Assembly (NCBI GenBank): GCA_026913215.1
Contig: JAPTYK010000001.1
Location: 5,208,001 to 5,272,000 of the forward strand
Length of the DNA stretch: 64,000 bases
Reading direction: 5' to 3'
From: Streptomyces diastatochromogenes
Lineage (GTDB): Bacteria; Actinomycetota; Actinomycetes; Streptomycetales; Streptomycetaceae
The translations under genes were made by a program, and so were the position numbers. Under the pieces are notes generated by a model. That model worked only from the letters and a program-made list of their open reading frames with translations, did not search any database and was not told the DNA's origin. Shown here in pieces: positions 18,137 to 28,847 of the stretch; the stretch's first letter is position 1; the number at the start of each line of letters is the position of its first letter.

Positions 18137-19614
18137 CTACGGATTCCGCGCCTCCGCCTCCAGCCGCAGCGCCTCCTCCATCACCGCCTTCGCGATCGGC
18201 GCCGCGCTCCCGCCCCCGCTGATGTCCGTACGGGAGGCCTCCGCGTCCTCGACGACGACCGCGACCGCGACGGCAGGCTGGGCGGCGTCGTCGGCCTGGG
18301 CCCAGGCGATGAACCAGGCGTAGGGGGTGCCGGTGTTGCCGAAGCCGTGTTGGGCGGTGCCGGTTTTGCCACCGACGCGGGCGCCGGGGATCGCCGCGTT
18401 GGTGCCGGTGCCGTCTTCGACGGCGCGGACCATGAGGCGCTGGAGTTGCAGGGCGGTCGAGGGGTTCATGGCCTGGCGGTAGCTGCGGCGGGCGGTGCGG
18501 TCCACGGTGGTGCCGCCGGAGGTGGTGGTGCGGTCGACGAGGTAGGGGTACGCGATCTCCCCGTTGTTGGCGACGGCGGCCGCGACGAGGGCCATCTGGA
18601 GGGGGTCGCGGTCGTGTCGAACTGGCCGATGGAGGAAAGGGCCAGCTGGTCGGGGCTCATGCGGCGGTCGAAGTTGGACTTGGCGACCCAGGACGGCACC
18701 TGGAGCCCCGTGTCGTTGAAGCCGAACTTCTCCGCCGTCTCGACCATCCCGTCCAGGCCCACCTTGACCCCGAGACCGGCCATCACGGTGTTGCAGGACC
18801 ACTGGATCGCGGCGGCGAGGGAGGCGTCGGCGCAGCCCGTGGCCTCGTTCGGGAGGACCTGTCGGGTGCCGGGGAGGACGAACGGGTCCGGGGTGTCGGT
18901 CGGCGCCTCCACGTCCCGTACCACTCCCGCGTCCAGCGCCGCGGCGGCCGTCACGATCTTGAAGGTGGAGCCCGGGGGGTAGGTCTGCCGCAGCGCCCGG
19001 TTCAGCATCGGCTGGTTCGGCGAGGTGGTGAGGTGCCGCCAGGCGTCCTTGACCTCCGGACCCGTGCCGGAGAGCACTCCCGGGTCGTACGAGGGGGAGC
19101 TGACGAGCGCGAGGATCCGGCCGCTCGACGGCTCGATCGCGACGACCGCGCCCCGCTTGCCGTCGAGCCCCCGGAAGGCGGCCTCCTGCACGGGGGCGCG
19201 GAGGGTGGTCACCACGTCGCCGCCGGGCTGCCGGCCGCGGGTGAGGTCGTTCCAGAGGGGGAGCGGCGCCAGTTTCGGGTCGGTGCCGGAGAGGATGCCG
19301 TCCTCGGCGTGCTCGACGAGGGTCGTGCCGTAGGTCTGGGAGGCGTAGCCGGTCAGCGGCGCGTACAGCGGCCCCTGGAGGTAGGTCCGTTCCCAGCGCA
19401 GCTGCTGTCCGCTGTCGCGGGAGCCGGTCACCGGCTTCCCGTCGACGACGATCTCGCCGCGCGGTTTCGCGTACCGCTCGATGGCGATCCGCCGGTTGGC
19501 CGGGTTGTCGTCGAGGGAGTCGGCCTGGAAGACCATCACGCGGGCGGCGTTGACGAGCAGCGCGACGAGGAGGACCAGGCAGAGGGCGGCGGCCCTCCGG
19601 ATGTAGCGGATCAC
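18137..19614 (-). CDS. Class B penicillin-binding protein (transpeptidase)
   Basis: Class B PBPs cross-link peptidoglycan with a partner SEDS glycosyltransferase. A short cytoplasmic N-terminus and one membrane helix (AAALCLVLLVALLVNAARV) anchor an extracellular dimerisation region and transpeptidase domain with SxxK in PPGSTFKIV, SxN in QWSCNTVM and KTGT in GGKTGTAQHG. One base lost near 18612 splits the gene; restored length 492 residues. The start overlaps the upstream SEDS gene stop (ATGA), so the two are translationally coupled. The size and pairing match the PbpA/FtsI-like proteins of Streptomyces. A second, accessory elongation or sporulation role is possible. Confidence 0.92.
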
Positions 19615-20997
19615 TGTCCGACCACCTTCGCGAGCTCACCGGTGTCGGCGGCGTCGGGCTGGGGGGCGCGGGCCGAGTCGCTGACCCGGATGAGGAGCGC
19701 GACGATCACCCAGTTGGTCACCACGGACGAACCGCCCTGCGCCAGGAACGGCATCGCCATGCCGGTCAGCGGGATGAGCCCCATCACCCCGCCCGCGATC
19801 ACGAAGACCTGGAGCGCCACGATCGAGGCGAGGCCGATCGCGAGCAGCCGTCCGAAGGGGTCGCGCAGGGCGAGGCCGGCGCGGTAGCCGCGGGCGACGA
19901 GCAGGGCGTACAGCAGGAAGAGCGCGGTGAGGCCGACGAGTCCCAGCTCCTCGCCGGCCGTCGCCAGGATGAAGTCGGACTTGGTGGCGAAGCCGATGAG
20001 GACGGAGTGGCCGAGGCCGAGGCCGGTGCCGAGCATGCCCCCGGCGGCGAAGGCGAAGAGCGACTGGGCGAGTTGCCCCGGCCCGTCCCCGGCCCGGATC
20101 GAGGCGAAGGGTCGAGCCAGTCCTGCACCCTGCTGTGCACGTGGGGTTCGAGCGAGCCGACGAGGAAGGCGCCGGCGGAGGCCAGGACGAGACCGACCGC
20201 GATCCAGCCGGTCCGGCCGGTCGCCACGTACAGCATGATCACGAAGAGGCCGAAGAAGAGCAGCGAGGTGCCCAGGTCGCGTTCCAGGACGAGGACGCCG
20301 ACGCTCAGCAGCCAGATCGCCACGATCGGCCCGAGGACGCGGCCGGTGGGGAACTGGAACTTCCAGATCCGGCGGCCGGTGTACGCGAGCGCGTTGCGGT
20401 TGGCGGCGAGGTACGCGGCGAAGAAGACCGCGAGCAGGATCTTGGCGAACTCGCCCGGCTGGAAGGAGAGCCCGCCGATCCTGATCCAGATCTTGGCGCC
20501 GTTCACCGCCGGGAAGAAGATCGGCAGGATCATCAGCCCGAGGGCGGCGGCCACCGACACGTACGCGTACCCTGGAGCGTCCGGTGGTCGCGGAGCAGCA
20601 GGACGACCACGATGAACAGCGCCACCCCGAGCGTCGACCAGACCAGCTGCGTCGCCGCCGCCTGGTCCCTCGGCGTCTCCAGGTCGAGGCGGTAGATCAG
20701 CACGAGTCCGAGGCCGTTGAGGAGGACGGCGATCGGCAGCAGCAGGGGATCGGCGTAGGGGGCGCGGAAGCGGACCGCGAGATGGGCGAGGAGCGCGAGG
20801 AGTCCGAGCCCCGCCCCGTAGCGGGCGGCGTCGGGAGGGACGGCGCCGCTGCGGGCGAGGCCGACCTCCGCGTAGCCGAGGACGGAGATCAGGACCGCGC
20901 CGATCAGGAGCGACAGCTCCACGCCGCGCCGCTTCGGGACACGGATGCCGGGCGGGGGCGCGTCCGGGCTCCGGGGCCGTGGTGCGGGTGCGGTCAT
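19611..20997 (-). CDS. SEDS-family peptidoglycan polymerase (FtsW/RodA type)
   Basis: SEDS proteins are polytopic glycosyltransferases that polymerise lipid II. About ten membrane helices are visible, for example VELSLLIGAVLISVLGYAEV and LLPIAVLLNGLGLVLIYRLD. Family motifs include GAKIWIRIGGLSFQPGEFAK, DLGTSLLFFGLF, TAGEELGLVGL and the C-terminal TGMAMPFLAQGGSS. Frames break near 20568 and 20105; two restored bases give 462 residues. The ATG at 20997 gives MTAPAPRPRSPDA. It forms an operon with the downstream PBP gene. Confidence 0.92.
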
Positions 20998-21053
20998 GGT
21001 CCGCAACGTAGCAAGCAGTATGCCCTATGTCCCTTTTGCGTGACGGTGTGCCG

Positions 21054-22320
21054 TCACTCCTCGGATTCGGGGGCGTCGAGCCGTACGTACTCCGGCAGCC
21101 GCAGCAGGGCCTCGGCGCCGCCGTCCGGGGCGGACCCGAAGACCAGTTCGGCGCCGATCACCTCCGCCTGGCCCACCGCGATGGTCAGTCCGAGGCCGTG
21201 TCCTTGCCGCCGCTCTCGGTGCGGAACCGCTGCGGTCCCGACTCCAGGAGGTACGCCGGATAGCCCGGCCCGTGATCGCGTACGGACACCACGGGGCCGT
21301 CCACCGTCACCACCACCGGCGGCGCCCCGTGCCGGTGCGCGTTGGCCACCAGGTTGCCGAGCACCCGCTCCACGCGCCGCCGGTCCGTCTCCACCGTGGC
21401 GTCCCGGACGATCCGCACCTCCGTGGCCGTGCCCGAGGCGCGCACCACCCGTTCGGCGAGCGGTCCGAGCTCGTGCACCGCCAGGTCCACGGTCTCGGTG
21501 CGGGCGTCGAGCCGCGAGATCTCCAGGAGGTCCTCGGTGAGCCCGCGCATCGCCCGCACCCTGTCCCGTACGAGCTCCGAGGGCCGCCCCTCCGGCAGCA
21601 GTTCGGCCGCCGCCGACAGCCCGGTCAGCGGGGTCCGCAGCTCGTGCGCCACGTCGGCCGTGAACCGCTGCTCGGTCTGCAGCTTGCGCTGGAGCGAGGA
21701 GGCCATCGTGTCGAGCGCCCCGGAGACGGTGGCCACCTCGTCCTGGGGCCGGGTCGGGTCCTTCGTACGGGGATCGTCCACGCGCGCGTCCAGGTCTCCG
21801 GCGCTGATCCGGCGGGCCACCTGCGCGGTGAGGTGCAGCCGGCGGGTCACCCGGGTGACGGCGAAGGCGCCCACGAGCAGGGTCACCCCGATCGCCAGGA
21901 CGGAGGAGCCGAGGATCGAGCGGTCGAGCGCGTCGATCGTCTCGGCGCTCTGGGTGTAGTCGAGGCGTACGGCGAGGGCGTGGCCGTCCGCCGGGCCCGC
22001 CGCCCACATCGTCGGCCGCCCCTGGTACTCCGTGACCACCGTGCCCCGCTCCCGCGCAGGGCGAGCGCCCGCAGCGAGGGCGGCAGCCCGGCGGATCCAC
22101 CCCGGCGAACCGGGGCAGCGGCTCGCCCGCCTCGTACAGCCCGTGACCTCGCCGAGCCGCGTCAGCGCCTTGTCCCGGAGTCGCTCACCGTCTGCCCGGT
22201 CACCGACACGTGCACGAGCGCGCCGAGCAGCGCGGCGAGCGCACAGCACATCACCGCGATGAACAACCCGGCCTTCGAGGTCAGCGTCGCGGTCCAGGCG
22301 GGCCGCCGGGGCGCCCTCAC
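21054..22320 (-). CDS. Membrane sensor histidine kinase (frameshifted)
   Basis: The N-terminus has a membrane helix (GLFIAVMCCALAALLGALVH), an extracellular sensor region, a second helix (SVLAIGVTLLVGAFAV), a HAMP domain (RRISAGDLDARVDDP), the H box VAHELRTPLTGL, an N box (VLGNLVANAHRHG) and ATP-binding motifs (RDHGPGYP, GHGLGLTIAV). Frame breaks fall near 22165, 22110, 22065 and 21195. I take the in-frame GTG at 22320 (VRAPRRPAWTATLTSK) as the start; the proline-rich repeat upstream could be an extension. No response regulator gene is adjacent, so the partner is unknown. It lies 56 bases before the SEDS gene on the same strand, which suggests a cell-envelope role. Confidence 0.85.
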
Positions 22321-22680
22321 GGGGTCGCCGCCGGGGAGTGGTGCGGGGCTCGCCGGGGTCGCCTCCGGGGAGTGGTGCGGGGCTGACCGGGGTCGCCTCC
22401 GGGGAGTGGTGCGGGGCTGACCGGGGTCGCCTTCAGGGGAAGTCGTACGGGCCATCCCGGGGTCGCTCCCGGGGGGAGCGGTGCGGAGCTCGCCGGGGGC
22501 GCTTCCGGGGGAAGGGGTACGGGCCTTGCCGGGGGCGCTTCCGGAGGGAGCGGTGCGGGGCTCGCTGGGGGCGCTTCCGGGGGAAGGGGTACGGGCCTCG
22601 CCGGGGTCGCCTGCGGGGGAAGTGGTACGGGTCTCGCCGGGTTCGCCTCCGGCGGGAGCGGTACGGGCCTCACGGCGTCG
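22321..22680. repeat. 34-36 bp tandem repeat, proline-rich on the minus strand
   Basis: About ten copies fill the gap between the lipoprotein and the sensor kinase. Most units are 36 bp and read on the minus strand as 12-residue repeats of the form PLPPEAPPARPV; three units nearest the kinase are 34 bp and shift the frame. No conserved gene is visible in the remaining bases to 22728. Confidence 0.9.
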
Positions 22681-22728
22681 CCTCCGGGAGTGCGGGCGCG
22701 GGTGCGTTCGTCGGGGACGGGGTGGGGC

Positions 22729-23442
22729 TCACCAGGCGGGGGCGGGCACGGTGGAGGGGCCGGTGCCGGGCGGTTTGACCCGGACGATCTCGTCCCGGGT
22801 GGGCAGCATGCTGCGCTGCTGCTCGTCCCAGGTCCAGGCGGTCCGGTACTCGTAGCCGGGGATGCCGGCCGAACCGACCCGCAGGATCAGGTCCCGGCCC
22901 GCCAGCTCCACGCTGATGACCTGGTCGACGGTGGACATGATCCGGGTCAGCCCGCCGTTCTCGGCGAGGTAGACCCGCACCCCGACCTGCTGGTCCGGCA
23001 TCCGGATGCCGACGATCAGCTCGTCCCGGCCGTTGCCGGTGAGGTCGCGGTAGTACGGCCGCAGGACGGGACAGGCCGCCGGCGCCGTGCCGCAGGCCTC
23101 GATCGCCCGGGCGGTCACCTCGTAGAGGCCGTCCGTGCCGGTGCGCGTGTCGGGGTGGGCGCGCACCTCGGCCTGGACGACCGCCACCGCGTCGACGGAG
23201 TGCACGTCGTTGTCGGGGACCTCGACGCCGGGCACGCGCTGGGTGTCGGACTCGCCGTAGTCGATCGGCGGGTTCGTGGCGGGCGGCAGGTCGGGCCAGA
23301 GCCGTACGGGCCCCACGGCGGTGGGCGTGGGCCCGGCGCTCTTGAGGGCGCCCTCGCGGCCGCCGCAGCCGGTGAGCGCTAGCACGAGGCCGAGGACGCA
23401 CAGGGCGCCGCCGGCGGCGCTCCGGACTCCGCGCGGTCTCAC
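22729..23442 (-). CDS. Putative secreted lipoprotein
   Basis: The GTG start at 23442 lies five bases after a GGAG sequence. A typical lipoprotein signal follows (ALCVLGLVLALTGCGG, lipobox LTGC). The mature part has a FG-GAP-like motif (YYRDLTGNGRDELIVGIRMP), which suggests a beta-propeller-like or calcium-binding repeat, and ends near a WDEQQRSMLPTRDE segment. The gene is intact at 237 residues. It precedes the sensor kinase on the same strand and might be its extracellular partner, which is inference from position only. Confidence 0.72.
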   Translation of the reverse strand: MRPRGVRSAAGGALCVLGLVLALTGCGGREGALKSAGPTPTAVGPVRLWPDLPPATNPPIDYGESDTQRVPGVEVPDNDVHSVDAVAVVQAEVRAHPDTRTGTDGLYEVTARAIEACGTAPAACPVLRPYYRDLTGNGRDELIVGIRMPDQQVGVRVYLAENGGLTRIMSTVDQVISVELAGRDLILRVGSAGIPGYEYRTAWTWDEQQRSMLPTRDEIVRVKPPGTGPSTVPAPAW

Positions 23443-23552
23443 GCTGCTCCTGCTCCTCGGTCGGTCGGTGGGGTCGGGCTCCTGTAGACCTTATGCGGAG
23501 TGAAGTCCTTTTTGTCTCATCGGCTGATGATCGCCACCCTCGGGCAGACCTG

Positions 23553-23714
23553 GACAGGCGCCCTGACAGGGGCTCGGACAGGGGCTCGGGCAGCGCTTTG
23601 GACAGGATCTCGGGCAGGGCCTTGAACAGGGTCTCGGGCAGGGTCTCGGGCAGAGCCTTGGGCAGGGCCTTGGACTTGGACAAGGCCTCGGACAGGGCCT
23701 CGGACAGGCCCTAG
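23553..23714. repeat. 12-bp tandem array directly after the HEAT-repeat gene
   Basis: Thirteen units of consensus GRCAGGGYCTYG, with one 6-bp half unit inserted, run up to and into the stop codon of the HEAT-repeat gene. On the minus strand they read as four-residue repeats (LPKA, LPET, LPEI); on the plus strand as SGRA/SDRA. The rest of the 23443-23552 gap shows no gene. Confidence 0.9.
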
Positions 23715-26187
23715 AACGTTCCCCGCTCCATCCGCGCCAGCGCCGCCCGGCACAGGGTCAGCAGCTTCTCGTCGAGGTGGATGTCATGGCTGCCCGAGCC
23801 GTCCTCGCGCGCGTTGTGGCGGCGCCTGCGGGTCAGCTCGGTGAGGATCACCAGCTGCGCGCCCGAGGCCGCCGGGCCCATCTCCGCCAGGCACTCCGCG
23901 ATGTCCACGCGCGCGTGCCGGTTCTCCTCCCAGGCCGCGAGCAGCACCGGCAGCGAGTCCGCCGCCTCGCCGGACACCCGCCACAGGGCGGCGGCGCTGC
24001 GGACCCGCACCCACAGGTCCCGCGAGGCCAGACCGGGCCGGAGGGCCGGGCCGCCGCGCCGCCGCCGGGCCGATCTCGCCGAGGGCCCGCGCGGCGGCGC
24101 ACCAGTCCGCACCCGACACGCCCGGCCGGAGCCACCGCTCCAGGGCGGGCAGCACGTCCCCGGTCCCCCTCGGCCGCCCACAGGGCCCGCGCCGCCGTCG
24201 TGGCCACCGCGGCCGACTCGGCGGCCATCAGTCTTCGCATGTCCGGTACGGCTTCCGAGGCGGCGGGCCCGAAGGCCGTCAGGGTCCGCAGGGCGGCCTC
24301 CCGCACCCAGTCGCGCCGGTTGGCGGGCGCTCCGCGCAGCACCCGCAGCACCTCCGGCAGGGCCTGGCCGCCCCGTACGGCCGCCAGGGCGTACAGCAGC
24401 GGCGCCGCCCGGTCGTACAGCCGCTCGTCGAGCTCGACCTCGGCGAGCCGGCGCCGCAGCAGCAGGGCGAGCATCGCCGCCGAGGGGCCGAGGCCGTCCA
24501 TGGCGTACAGCAGCTCGCGCCGGACCTCGGACTCCTCCAGGGCGCGGGCGAGCAGCGGCACCGCGCGCGTGTCCCCGGCGCGGGCGAGCGCGAGCAGCGC
24601 CCGTCCCGCCCGGACCGCCCGACGAGGGCGTGCCCGGAGCAGGGCGTCGCGCTGAGGCCCGAGGCCGCGGGCCCGGCCGCCGCCGGCCCACCGGGACCGG
24701 CCGCGCCGCCCGGACCGGCAGAGGCGTACGGACCGACGGAGGCGTACGGGGCGGAGGCGTCGGCGTCCGGGACGCAGGGCTCCGAATCGTCGAGGTCCGA
24801 GACGCAGCGCTCCGGGGCGCCGGAGTCCGAGACACAGCGCTCCGGGGCGTCGGAGTCCGGGGCGTCGGACTCTGAGGCTTCGGTGTCCGGGGCTTCGGTG
24901 TCCGAGATGCAGGATCCCGAGGCTTCGGCGTCCGAGGCGCAGAGTCCCGAGGCCTCGGCGTCCGAGGCCCCGGGCCCCGACACCTCGGCGTCCGAGGCGC
25001 AGGATCCCGGCATCTCGGCCCCCGATGCGCCGGGCCCCGGCAGCACGGCCAGGCGCGCCGCGAGCGCGTCGGCGGCGGGTGCGCCCAGCTCGAAGAGGCG
25101 TTCGAGGAGGAGGTGGCGGCGTCCCGGAGGCGCGGCTCGGGGTCCTGGAGCTGCGCGCCGACGAGCCGGACGACCTCCTCGTACCGCCCGCGCCAGACCC
25201 GTATCAGACCGCCGCACAACCAGATCGCGTCCGAACGCTGCCCCCAGTCCGGGCTGCGCAGCTGCGCGAGGATCAGCGCGATCCGGTCGTCGACCCGGTC
25301 GTCGAGCGCGGCGTGCAGGGTCCGCAGCAGCTCCTCGGTCCACGGGGCCGGCCGGCCGGCGGCGTGCTCCTCCAGGAGTTCGCGGACCTGCCCGATGAGG
25401 GTCGGCGTCGCGGCCCGCTCGGCGCCGGGGCGTCCGGCCGGTGCGCCGAGGTCCTGATCTCCTCCAGGAGCCCGGTCACCCACGGCACCACGTCGTCCGG
25501 GATGTCGGCGGGCGCGCAGCGCGCCCGCTGGACGAGCGCCGCGAGCCGGAGCCCGGGGTCGTGGGCGGCGCGGGCGAGCCAGTCGAGCCATTCGACGGTC
25601 TCGGCGTGCAGCGAGGCGTGCCGCAGGGCGATCCGCCCGACGGAGGCCACCAGGGTGAGCCGCACCTCGGTGTCCCGCTCGACGGTGAGCCGCTCCCGCA
25701 GCAGGGTCAGCACCCGGGCGGGCTCGGGGTGCAGCGAGGCGAGCGCGCAGGGCGCGGCGAGCCGCACCTCGGGGTCGGGGTCCGAGACGAGCCCGAGGAA
25801 GACGTCGGCCCCGGCGGCGATGGCGGCGGCGGCCATCGCGTAGTTGGCGGCGGGGATGAACTCCTCGTCGTCGGCGCCGAGTTCGTCCAGTTCCTCGTCG
25901 TCGTCATCGAGCTCGATGCCGCCGATGCTGGTGAGCAGCTCGATGATGCAGCCGCGGTCCTGGACGTCGGGGTCGGCGACGAGTTCGAGGAGGAAGGGGA
26001 TGCAGGCGAGCGTCGAATCGTAGACGTCGCCCTGGTGGTGCACGGCGCCGTACATGCCGTCGAGGGCGGTCTCCCGCTCCGCGGGGTCGGCGGAGGCGAG
26101 TCCGCGGAGCAGCTCCGGCACGTCGTCCGCGGGGCCGTACGCGTGCCCCAGCGAGGCCCAGTCGACCTCCTCGATCCCCGTCAGCAT
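23711..26187 (-). CDS. HEAT-repeat protein with inserted decapeptide repeats (frameshifted)
   Basis: HEAT repeats form alpha-solenoid scaffolds for protein binding. The N-terminal part (MLTGIEEVDWASLGHAYGPA, then LLRGLASADPAERETALDGM) starts a series of helical repeats with the DPDPEVRLAA and DPEPRLRDAA turns. The C-terminal end (LASRDLWVRVRSAAALWRVS ... LLTLCRAALARMERGTF) is also HEAT-like. An acidic repeat insert lies between (about 24776-25044). Five or more frame breaks occur (near 25425, 25110, 24610, 24160 and 24040). The ATG at 26187 is the family start; corrected length is roughly 825 residues. Similar proteins in Streptomyces are annotated PBS-lyase HEAT-like; function unknown. Confidence 0.75.
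24776..25044. repeat. 30-bp tandem repeat inside the HEAT-repeat gene
   Basis: About nine 30-bp units encode decapeptides of the form SDAEASGLCA on the minus strand. They sit between two HEAT blocks, so they act as a disordered acidic linker that interrupts the solenoid. Confidence 0.88.
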
Positions 26188-27111
26188 TGCCAGGCCGCCT
26201 TCCCCGTGAGCGCTGTGCCAGGCAGCAAGTGTGCACCACCCGAGGGGCAACAAAGCCGAACCGGCGACACCTGCCGCGCCAGGAGCGCCCGTTGCGGCCT
26301 CTTTCCGCCATGTACGGTACGGAGCAAGGCAGTTGCGCTCGGTACCCGAACGCCCGGCGCACCGTCGCCGGACGTAGTGAGGGCCGCCACCCCGCGCCCC
26401 GCAGAGCACCCCAGCCTCCCCCGTCCCTCCCCTTCATCTCTCCGGCCGCACCCGGCCGGACGGGGCCGCCCCGCAACCTGACGCGACTGGACCGGGGGCG
26501 GCGGGTCGGGACGGCCGGGCGGGATGGTCGGGCGAGGTGGTCGGGGCGAGGGCGTCGGGAAGCCCTCCCGGCGCCCGCGCCCGCGGCTCCCGGCATCGGC
26601 CCCACGCGGCCCCCTCGCCGGCCGCGACCACGACCCCGCCGACCGCGACCACGACCCCCACCGGGCCGCCGCCCCGGCCTTCCGGGGACCGGAGGCCGCC
26701 TCGCCCGTCGCCCGCCCTCCGCCCCGCCGCCGTCCGCGACGGGGAGCAAAGCCCCGTACCGCTCCAGACGTGGCGCGATGTCACCCCTGAGGGAAGTCCC
26801 GGGAGGGGGACGCCTCGCGAGCGCACGTCCGGAGCCCCAACTCCCTTGAAGGGCCAGCAAATAACCCAACCAGCCGAAAATGCCCCAAACGACCCGCCGA
26901 CCCCTCCGAGGGGCTTGGTGCTGCCCGAATCTGGGCAGAGGGAATGCGATCCTCCCTTAACTCGCCGCATAACGAACAGAGTTATCTGTCCTTCGGACAA
27001 CAGCTGGTCAAATCCTTGTTGCAGACCTGTCAAACAGGCTTCTTCGCTGGCACGCTCACAGCCGCACCACCCACCCCCACAATCCCCACGCTTTTCAGCG
27101 AAGGAGCCCGC
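26188..27111. other. Long intergenic region upstream of the M4 protease gene
   Basis: No convincing gene is present in these 924 bases; the open frames here are arginine- and proline-rich without family resemblance. A short direct repeat (GCGACCACGACCCC) occurs near 26625-26665. From about 26850 to 27070 the composition becomes A/T-richer with small hairpins (TGTCC ttc GGACA; CCTGT caa ACAGG), consistent with a regulated promoter and leader for the protease. Confidence 0.5.
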
Positions 27112-28722
27112 GTGACCCGCCAGCAGTCCTCGCACCGCCGTACCACCGCCCGCGCCGCCGCCCTGCTCGCCTCGGCCGCCATGGTCGTCGTCGGTGTCCA
27201 GACCGGATCCGCCAACGCCGACGCCCAGCGCGAGGCCGGCGCCACGGCGCTCAAGCTGACCGGTGCCCAGCGCGCCGCCGCCATCCACGAGGCGCAGGGC
27301 GAGGCCGCCGCCACCGCCCGCTCCATCGGCCTGGCCGCTCAGGAGAAGCTGGTCGTCCGCGACGTCGTCAAGGACGCGGACGGCACGGTCCACACCCGCT
27401 ACGAGCGCACCTACGAGGGCCTCCCGGTCCTCGGCGGCGACCTGGTCGTCCACCAGAAGAAGTCGGGCGCCCGCTCCACCACCAAGGCGATCTCGGCCCG
27501 CATATCCGTGGCGACCACGACGCCCGCCGTCGCGCCCGCCGCGGCGAAGAAGGCCGCGCTGGCCTCCGCCGCCAACGCCGACGAGTCCGTCGCCTCCTCC
27601 CGCAAGGTGATCTGGGCGGCCACCGGCAAGCCGGTCCTCGCCTGGGAGACGTACGTCACCGGCGTCCAGAAGGACGGCACCCCGAGCCGCCGCCAGGTCG
27701 TCACCGACGCCACCACCGGCAAGGAGCTCTCCTCGATCGAGACGATCGAGACCGGTGTCGGCAACACCATGTACAGCGGCCAGGTCGCCCTCGGTACGGC
27801 CCCCTCGTACACCCTGAACGACACCGCGCGCGGCGGCCACAAGACGTACGACCTGAACGGCGGCACGTCCGGCACCGGCACCCTCTTCACCAACTCCACG
27901 GACACCTGGGGCAACGGCCTCGCCTCCAACCGCGAGACCGCGGCCGCCGACGCCCACTACGGCGCGGCCGTCACCTGGGACTTCTACAAGAACGAGCTCG
28001 GCCGCAGCGGCATCCGCGGCGACGGCGTCGCCGCGTACTCCCGCGTCCACTACGGCAGCGCGTACGTGAACGCCTTCTGGGACGACTCCTGCTTCTGCAT
28101 GACGTACGGCGACGGCATCGGCAACAACCACCCGCTCACGTCCCTCGACGTGGCCGGCCACGAGATGTCCCACGGCCTGACCTCCTCCACCGCGAACCTC
28201 CGCTACAGCGGCGAGTCCGGCGGCCTGAACGAGGCCACGTCCGACATCCTCGGCACCTCGGTCGAGTGGTACGCCAACAACGCCTCCGACACCGGTGACT
28301 ACCTCATCGGCGAGGAGATCGACATCAACGGCGACGGCTCGCCGCTCCGCTACATGGACCAGCCCAGCAAGGACGGCAGCTCCGCCGACTACTGGTCGAA
28401 GACGGTCGGCCGCCTCAACGTCCACTACTCCTCGGGCCCGGCCAACCACTTCTTCTACCTGCTGGCCGAGGGCAGCGGCACGAAGACCATCAACGGCGTC
28501 ACCTACAACTCGCCGACCTACAACAACTCCACCCTCACCGGCATCGGACGCCAGGCCGCGTACAAGATCTGGTACAAGGCCCTCTCCACCTACATGACCT
28601 CCACCACCGGCTACTCCGGCGCCCGCACCGCCACCCTCTCGGCCGCCGCCGACCTCTACGGCAGCACCAGCACCCAGTACAAGGCCGTCGCGGCCGCCTG
28701 GACCGCGATCAACGTCAAGTAA
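27112..28722 (+). CDS. Secreted M4 (thermolysin-type) metallopeptidase
   Basis: M4 proteases are zinc endopeptidases exported as zymogens. The GTG at 27112 has GAAGGAG six bases upstream and opens a signal peptide (RTTARAAALLASAAMVVVGV, cleavage near NADA). A propeptide with FTP/PepSY-like sequence follows (YERTYEGLPVLGGDLVVHQK). The catalytic domain has the zinc motif AGHEMSHGLT and the third ligand in GGLNEATSDILG, then a C-terminal lobe with NHFFYLLAEGSG. The protein has 536 residues and is intact. A strong hairpin terminator follows. It probably feeds the cell from extracellular protein. Confidence 0.95.
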   Translation: MTRQQSSHRRTTARAAALLASAAMVVVGVQTGSANADAQREAGATALKLTGAQRAAAIHEAQGEAAATARSIGLAAQEKLVVRDVVKDADGTVHTRYERTYEGLPVLGGDLVVHQKKSGARSTTKAISARISVATTTPAVAPAAAKKAALASAANADESVASSRKVIWAATGKPVLAWETYVTGVQKDGTPSRRQVVTDATTGKELSSIETIETGVGNTMYSGQVALGTAPSYTLNDTARGGHKTYDLNGGTSGTGTLFTNSTDTWGNGLASNRETAAADAHYGAAVTWDFYKNELGRSGIRGDGVAAYSRVHYGSAYVNAFWDDSCFCMTYGDGIGNNHPLTSLDVAGHEMSHGLTSSTANLRYSGESGGLNEATSDILGTSVEWYANNASDTGDYLIGEEIDINGDGSPLRYMDQPSKDGSSADYWSKTVGRLNVHYSSGPANHFFYLLAEGSGTKTINGVTYNSPTYNNSTLTGIGRQAAYKIWYKALSTYMTSTTGYSGARTATLSAAADLYGSTSTQYKAVAAAWTAINVK

Positions 28723-28738
28723 CCCCCAGGCCCCCGAA

Positions 28739-28781
28739 GGAAGACCCCGCCCGCGGTGCTCCACCGCGGTCGGGGTCTTCC
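28739..28781. terminator. Terminator after the M4 protease
   Basis: GGAAGACCCCG pairs with CGGGGTCTTCC, and inside it CCGCGGTG pairs with CACCGCGG with one mismatch between the two stems. It begins 16 bases after the stop. Confidence 0.85.
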
Positions 28782-28847
28782 GCCGGTCTCGGCCCGCACC
28801 GCCGAAAACGGCTGGCCGACGGCCTCCCGCGCGGTCATCCTGACCCG

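Noticed and set aside
26188..26850. Small protein gene upstream of the protease (open frame from 26187)
   Set aside because: No RBS, no conserved sequence, and composition typical of non-coding G/C-rich DNA.
26434..28764. A 776-codon minus-strand open frame opposite the M4 protease
   Set aside because: It mirrors a clear secreted protease and gives Gly/Val/Ala-rich sequence without motifs.
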